This document shows, in pieces, positions 59,800-64,000 of a stretch of DNA of 64,000 bases (position 1 is its first letter; every line of letters begins with the position of its first letter). The position numbers and the translations under genes were made by a program. Below the pieces are notes generated by a model that had not been told where the DNA came from, ran no database searches, and was given only the letters and a program-made list of their open reading frames with translations. The stretch is from Axinella damicornis (Eukaryota > Porifera > Demospongiae > Axinellida > Axinellidae), in the NCBI GenBank assembly GCA_963931865.1, contig OZ007509.1:14840048-14904047 (forward strand), read 5' to 3'.

Positions 59800-61576
59800 G
59801 TAAGTGGGCACTAGATCGTGTGTGTGGGTGGATGGAGGCAAAACCGTCGTAGGGAAAGTCAGATGGAAATTACATGAATGTGCAGGATTGCCACAGCACA
59901 TCTGTGTGTGTTTACTCACTTTGTACCCATTGGGAGGTTTATTACTCAGTGCAGAAATAACATGCTTTTGAGTAGCTTACTTGTACCACAGATAATAATT
60001 TCAGCCTCTGGTCTGAAGCATGTTATCTGTGCTTGTACACTGATATGCTACAGTGAAGTTGAAACATACCACGGAACGTGAAGTTTACTATGAATGGTTG
60101 AGTTGTCCATGCAAAGCCTTGTGAATTCAAAGTTTATATTACAAGGTACTCCTCATGTGAAGTCTGGATTCTGGATTATTGTTGGGTGTGTTAGGCCCGT
60201 TCAAGTGGCTGCCGTTCAAGTGGCTTGCAGGAAAACGTCTTGATGTTTTAAGTGGCCCAACCCCCTCATTTACCTACCACTCTACATGATTGGTTCTTGC
60301 TGTTGTAAGCTACTAGGGTTGATGTAGTCAAAGGAGAGCTAGCCTGTCAGGCCTCTAGATGCCTTGCCTCTCATTAAACAAGCATGCAGACAGGATGGAT
60401 CTTTTATTGGTTGCCAAAAACTTTTGTGGGTTTTCTAAACCTGGTTAATGCCAGAAACCATTTCTAAGGTTACAGCGAGAAACCAAATATGTGTGGTTCT
60501 GGGCCTGTGTCCTTAGGAGTGCTTCAATCTTCTTATATGTCAATATTTATCTGTTGGATTAGTCAAACAGGATACGCATTTGCTCATTGGTCACGCAAAC
60601 ATGACATATGCAGAAGGCATGCCTGCCAAGCCAATGTTCCACCCTAGAAGCTCACATTCCAGCAAATTGTGCTAGTCTTCCAGACGGGGCCCAGGGAGAG
60701 AGAGAATGTTTCTCTCTTCCTTACCATGGGATTTGAATCTGGGGCCTAGCAGGAGTACTTGCAGTTGTGGTTTGAGTGAACACCACAACAGGAAGAGCTG
60801 CACGTGTATAGACCTTTGCAGGTTGCCATGGTTACTGTGTGTACATGTACTTGTCCAGACATTGTTCTTCACATACATGTACCTGCTGTCACAATGTCAT
60901 GGAGTAACACCCCATGTCTCTGTGCTCAAGTGGCAGTAGATGTGGTCAGTTTGATGTGCTGTTTAAAGGTGTCAAAATAGTTTATCACCCAAATTGTAAA
61001 TCTCAGCATCCGCCTATTATAGGTCTAAGGTCTAAGGTCCACAAGTAACTTGCAAATGAAGTGCTGGGGGAGTGCAGCACTTGAATTAAATATCGCATGA
61101 GGGTGCAGTCGAGAGGCTAATGTAGCACAAGGCAGAGCCGAGTGCTGTATTAGGCCTCGACCACACCTGAGTGCAACGATTGTCACTGCTCAAGCACATA
61201 CCCTGCTTCGTATACAAGTACTTTAAGGTGTCAGCACTCTCCTCAACAGTGCTAAGAAAATGAAAGCACAGTTTGTGCCTTAGATCCTCCCATGTAAGGG
61301 ATGAATTGTCCAATCCGCTGAGGACCACAAGGGGAGTTTTATGTTAGAAGCAGAGGGTGTGGGTCAATTTTGGAGGTCCCCTCCTTCCCCTACAGAAAGC
61401 CCTTGTGCCTCTGAAACTGACTTGTGGGGGGGAACCCCAGGAGTTGCACTGAAGCCCTACATGCAACAAACAGCTGCAATAATGCCACAGTGGGAATTGG
61501 TTGGCTATGTCATGTGACTTCTTTCCCAGCAGTAGTATATAGCCAGGATTCTGAAGTGGGGTATTGGAGGGCATGT

Positions 61577-61607
<31 letters not shown>

Positions 61608-61735
61608 ATGCAATGTTGTGCCTGTCAGGTTGCTTCTGGAGCGTAGCTACTGACATTAACTCACAGGAATGAAAACTAGCTGATCAACCACTGATCAACC
61701 ACTATCAGAATCTCAGATATACTACCTCGTGTAAC
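59800..61735. other. Region without recognised gene
   Basis: Presumably intron of the gene starting at 59673. Contains short frames only and a C29 run at 61579-61607. Nothing recognisable on either strand. Confidence 0.5.
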
Positions 61736-62112
61736 AGCCACGGGTCTAGACCAGGGCAGGGTCTGGACCAGGGCAGGGTCTGGACCAGGGCAGGGTCTGG
61801 ACCAGGGCAGGGTCTGGACCAGGGCAGGGTCTGGACCAGGGCAAGGTCTGGACCAGGGCAGGGTCTGGACCAGGGCAGGGTCTGGACCAGGGCAGGGTCT
61901 GGACCAGGGCAGGGTCTGGACAAGGGCAGGGTCTAGACCAGGGCAGGGTCTGGACCAGGGCAGGGTCTGGACCAGGGCAGGGTCTGGACCAGGGCAGGGT
62001 CTGGACCAGGGCAGGGTCTGGACCAGGGCAGGGTCTGGACCAGGGCAGGGTCTAGACCAGGGCAGGGTCTGGACCAGGACGGGGTCTGGACCAGGGCAGG
62101 GTCTGGACGAGG
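61736..62112. repeat. 18-bp minisatellite (GGTCTGGACCAGGGCAGG), about 21 copies
   Basis: Very uniform units with only scattered changes, so recently expanded. 18 is a multiple of three, so it stays open in frame and makes a short Pro/Asp/Leu frame on the minus strand. Each unit contains the palindrome GGTCTGGACC with one mismatch. Confidence 0.92.
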
Positions 62113-62659
62113 AGTCGAGGACTAGGCGAACAGACTAGTGCCCAGTCTATTGCAACCCTTCTCCCTCCCTGCATTAGCTCATTTCTGGAAACGTTTCCCA
62201 GGCAGGTTGGCTCTTGAACTACTGGTGGTCTATCTTTTACAAGTCATGGACGAGCTTGTGGGTGAATTCCGGATACCACACAGCTGCTCCAAAACTGCTT
62301 TATTATGCAGTTCCTGGGAAAAATGTCTACTATTCCACATACTAAACTTATGAATATTAATTAAGCCTTTAGTCTTGATAAGTTATTTTATCCAATTGTG
62401 GTAAAAAAAATTCTGTTGCAGTGTTTTGGTCCATAAAAGGTCTGTTATGCCAGAATTGTGCTCAACTTTTACGCCTTTATTACATGTATGCTCAAAACCA
62501 TGCTGGTATGTATAATGGGCCAAGGCCTGACCACAATTGATTTTTGTCAGCTCCGAAACACTAATGCTGCCTACAGATTTTCTGCCGATTTACGTGTATA
62601 AATAAGACTGTGAAAATGAAACGTTTGGCATTTTTCTCTCTACTGCTGCAAGCTGCTCG

Positions 62660-62950
62660 TGTAGATACCGTAGTTGTGCGTTATTAGGAGCAGCTCACTT
62701 ATAGGCACATATTTGCTGTTAGGCACAGGTTCAACTCTGGTCCCAGCTACAGGCTGTATAAAAGCCCTGAAGTCTTCTCCCAGAATCCCTGCCATTTTTG
62801 ATCCTATGGAGTGCATGGAAAAGCTGTGATTCGAAACGAAGTGCACCCCCTATTTGAGGAATGTCATTCGAAAATTAGCACATCTTGTTATTAGGCGCAT
62901 ATTTCCTTCCTGTGGAAATATAGGCAAATGCGCCTAATAACGCGCGTCTA
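62660..62950. repeat. Repeat with inverted TTATTAGGCGCATATTT arms
   Basis: TTATTAGGCGCATATTTCC near 62889 and its inverted ATATAGGCAAATGCGCCTAATAA at 62920-62941 form a hairpin. Related words (TTATTAGGAGC, ATAGGCACATATTTGC) at 62680-62720 suggest an older element spanning the interval. Confidence 0.55.
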
Positions 62951-62993
62951 CAGTGCAAGTTGTAGCTTCACTTACACACGTGGTCAGGTATAG

Positions 62994-63060
62994 CAAGAGC
63001 GCATGATGACATCATTGTTTTTTCACGGCGGAGAAACAATGATGTCATCATGCGCTCTTG
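62994..63060. mobile_element. Foldback element, family C (67 bp)
   Basis: CAAGAGCGCATGATGACATC...GATGTCATCATGCGCTCTTG hairpin. The flanks share GGTATAG (7 bp) on both sides. Confidence 0.85.
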
Positions 63061-64000
63061 GGTATAGTAATTCACTAATCAGTAATTGGAGGACAGCTGA
63101 CACAAGAAGCATTTCCTGAATTTATGATTGTCTTGTCTTGGTTGAAATAAATAATGCCATGATTCCTCTTAGCCTTGCCACTGCCCTGGATGTTATTTCT
63201 GGGTTGGTGTATTCATTAATGTGATCTTGGTATTCATGGGTTGAACGCACCACAGGCTACTATGCAGAATGCACCGCAAGCTACTGTGGCAGACTGCTAG
63301 TCATTCTTGTGTGGTTGAAAGTACTCCATACCCCAATACCCTCAGTCTATGACTATGCATAGTTCTCTTGGGAGACAGAAGAAACTATGAATTTACTCTT
63401 CTTAAACTCTCTCAATGGTGACAGTGCAGTTTTGAACCCATGATCTTTGACAAACTCCCACTGACCTTCATGGATGAAGAGGGAAGGGAAGGAGAGATGG
63501 AGGGGAGTAATACAGACGTGCTTAGGCCCCTGAAATGTGTCCTGATTAGTAACGTATCCTTAGGGGGGCAAAACAGTGAAACCCCCTAATTAGGACACTT
63601 GATCAAATTCATATTCTCTCCCCCCCCCCCCCCCCCCCCCCCCGAAATGAGGACATCTCCCTAATCAGGACAGTCACATGGTTGTCAGACTTCGTATAAA
63701 TGTGTATTCCACAAATGTGCCGTTGCTTGCGGTTGTGACTACAGTACATAGTGGAGTGTCCACACCTAGTTTACCACCACTTGGCTTTATAATTCCTAGG
63801 GCTGCAGTGTACCAAGTGGTGAGTGAAGAAGTCCTGAGAAGTTGGAACCATCCGTTCCGTAGCCACCTTGTTCCTAGAGTTGCTGAGCAGTGCTTCAACT
63901 TGGGGATGTTTTTTCATGCACACCTAAGTGAGGGGTGGGGCTCAGCTGACCCACATGGATGGGAGGGGGCTCAGCTGGCCTGAGTAGATGGGAGGAGCTC
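63061..64000. other. Window end, no gene recognised
   Basis: Contains a C24 run (63620-63643) flanked by related CCTAATTAGGACA and CCTAATCAGGACA words, and TGGGAGG(G)GCTCAGCTG direct repeats near the end. A 101-codon frame (63678-63983) has no recognised similarity. Confidence 0.5.

Noticed and set aside
61736..62112. Regular short repeats considered as a CRISPR array
   Set aside because: Units are contiguous without unique spacers and the genome is eukaryotic; it is a minisatellite.
62138..62353. Plus-strand frame (HFWKRFPGRLALELL...) as exon 2 of the gene starting at 59673
   Set aside because: An acceptor-like CATTAG precedes it, but no family match and no clear donor were found; left unassigned.

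Overview
The window looks like chromosomal DNA of an invertebrate animal. It holds intron-rich, animal-type genes (beta-arrestin, PARG, DHRS12, ZRSR2/Urp and MOSPD1 homologues), consensus GT-AG introns, dense microsatellites and an animal-type BEL/Pao retrotransposon. The short intergenic gaps and divergence from vertebrate proteins fit a compact early-branching animal such as a sponge. That placement is inference; no sequence here names the species.

Layout, left to right. (1) 3528-22459 (+): a beta-arrestin gene of at least 16 coding exons; only the first few residues lie upstream, unidentified. Its 11.2-kb intron (6391-17563) holds decayed coding remnants (HECT-like and Ty3/gypsy RNase H) and an apparently intact BEL/Pao element (10663-17349) with 439-bp LTRs and a 5-bp target duplication. 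(2) 25410-35694 (+): a poly(ADP-ribose) glycohydrolase (PARG) of at least 8 coding exons. One 2.27-kb exon inserts about 665 disordered residues into the catalytic macrodomain. (3) 43778-35999 (-): a DHRS12-like short-chain dehydrogenase, 12 coding exons including an 18-nt microexon, tail-to-tail with PARG. (4) 43984-55272 (+): a ZRSR2/U2AF35-related minor-spliceosome factor, 14 coding exons, head-to-head with DHRS12 (205 bp between start codons). (5) 59281-55801 (-): a MOSPD1-like MSP-domain ER membrane protein, 6 coding exons, tail-to-tail with ZRSR2. (6) 59673 onward (+): the first coding exon of an unidentified gene, head-to-head with MOSPD1 (391 bp between ATGs).

The genes do not form one pathway; they are housekeeping or signalling genes packed in alternating orientation with two probable bidirectional promoters. 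Introns carry most of the interest: foldback MITEs with TAGCCTCGTTCCCAG ends and 9-bp target duplications, a 390-bp probable parent of them, a nested inverted duplication, minisatellites built of splice-site-like words, and long poly-C tracts before 3' splice sites.

The strongest candidate for something undescribed is the PARG insertion. It carries about nine spaced amphipathic-helix motifs, several of which align closely with the PKA-RII-anchoring helix of AKAPs, plus a PKA-type basic phosphosite. This suggests a PARG that tethers protein kinase A. Exon structures were built by hand from reading frame, GT/AG sites and family homology recalled from memory; no alignment or transcript was available.
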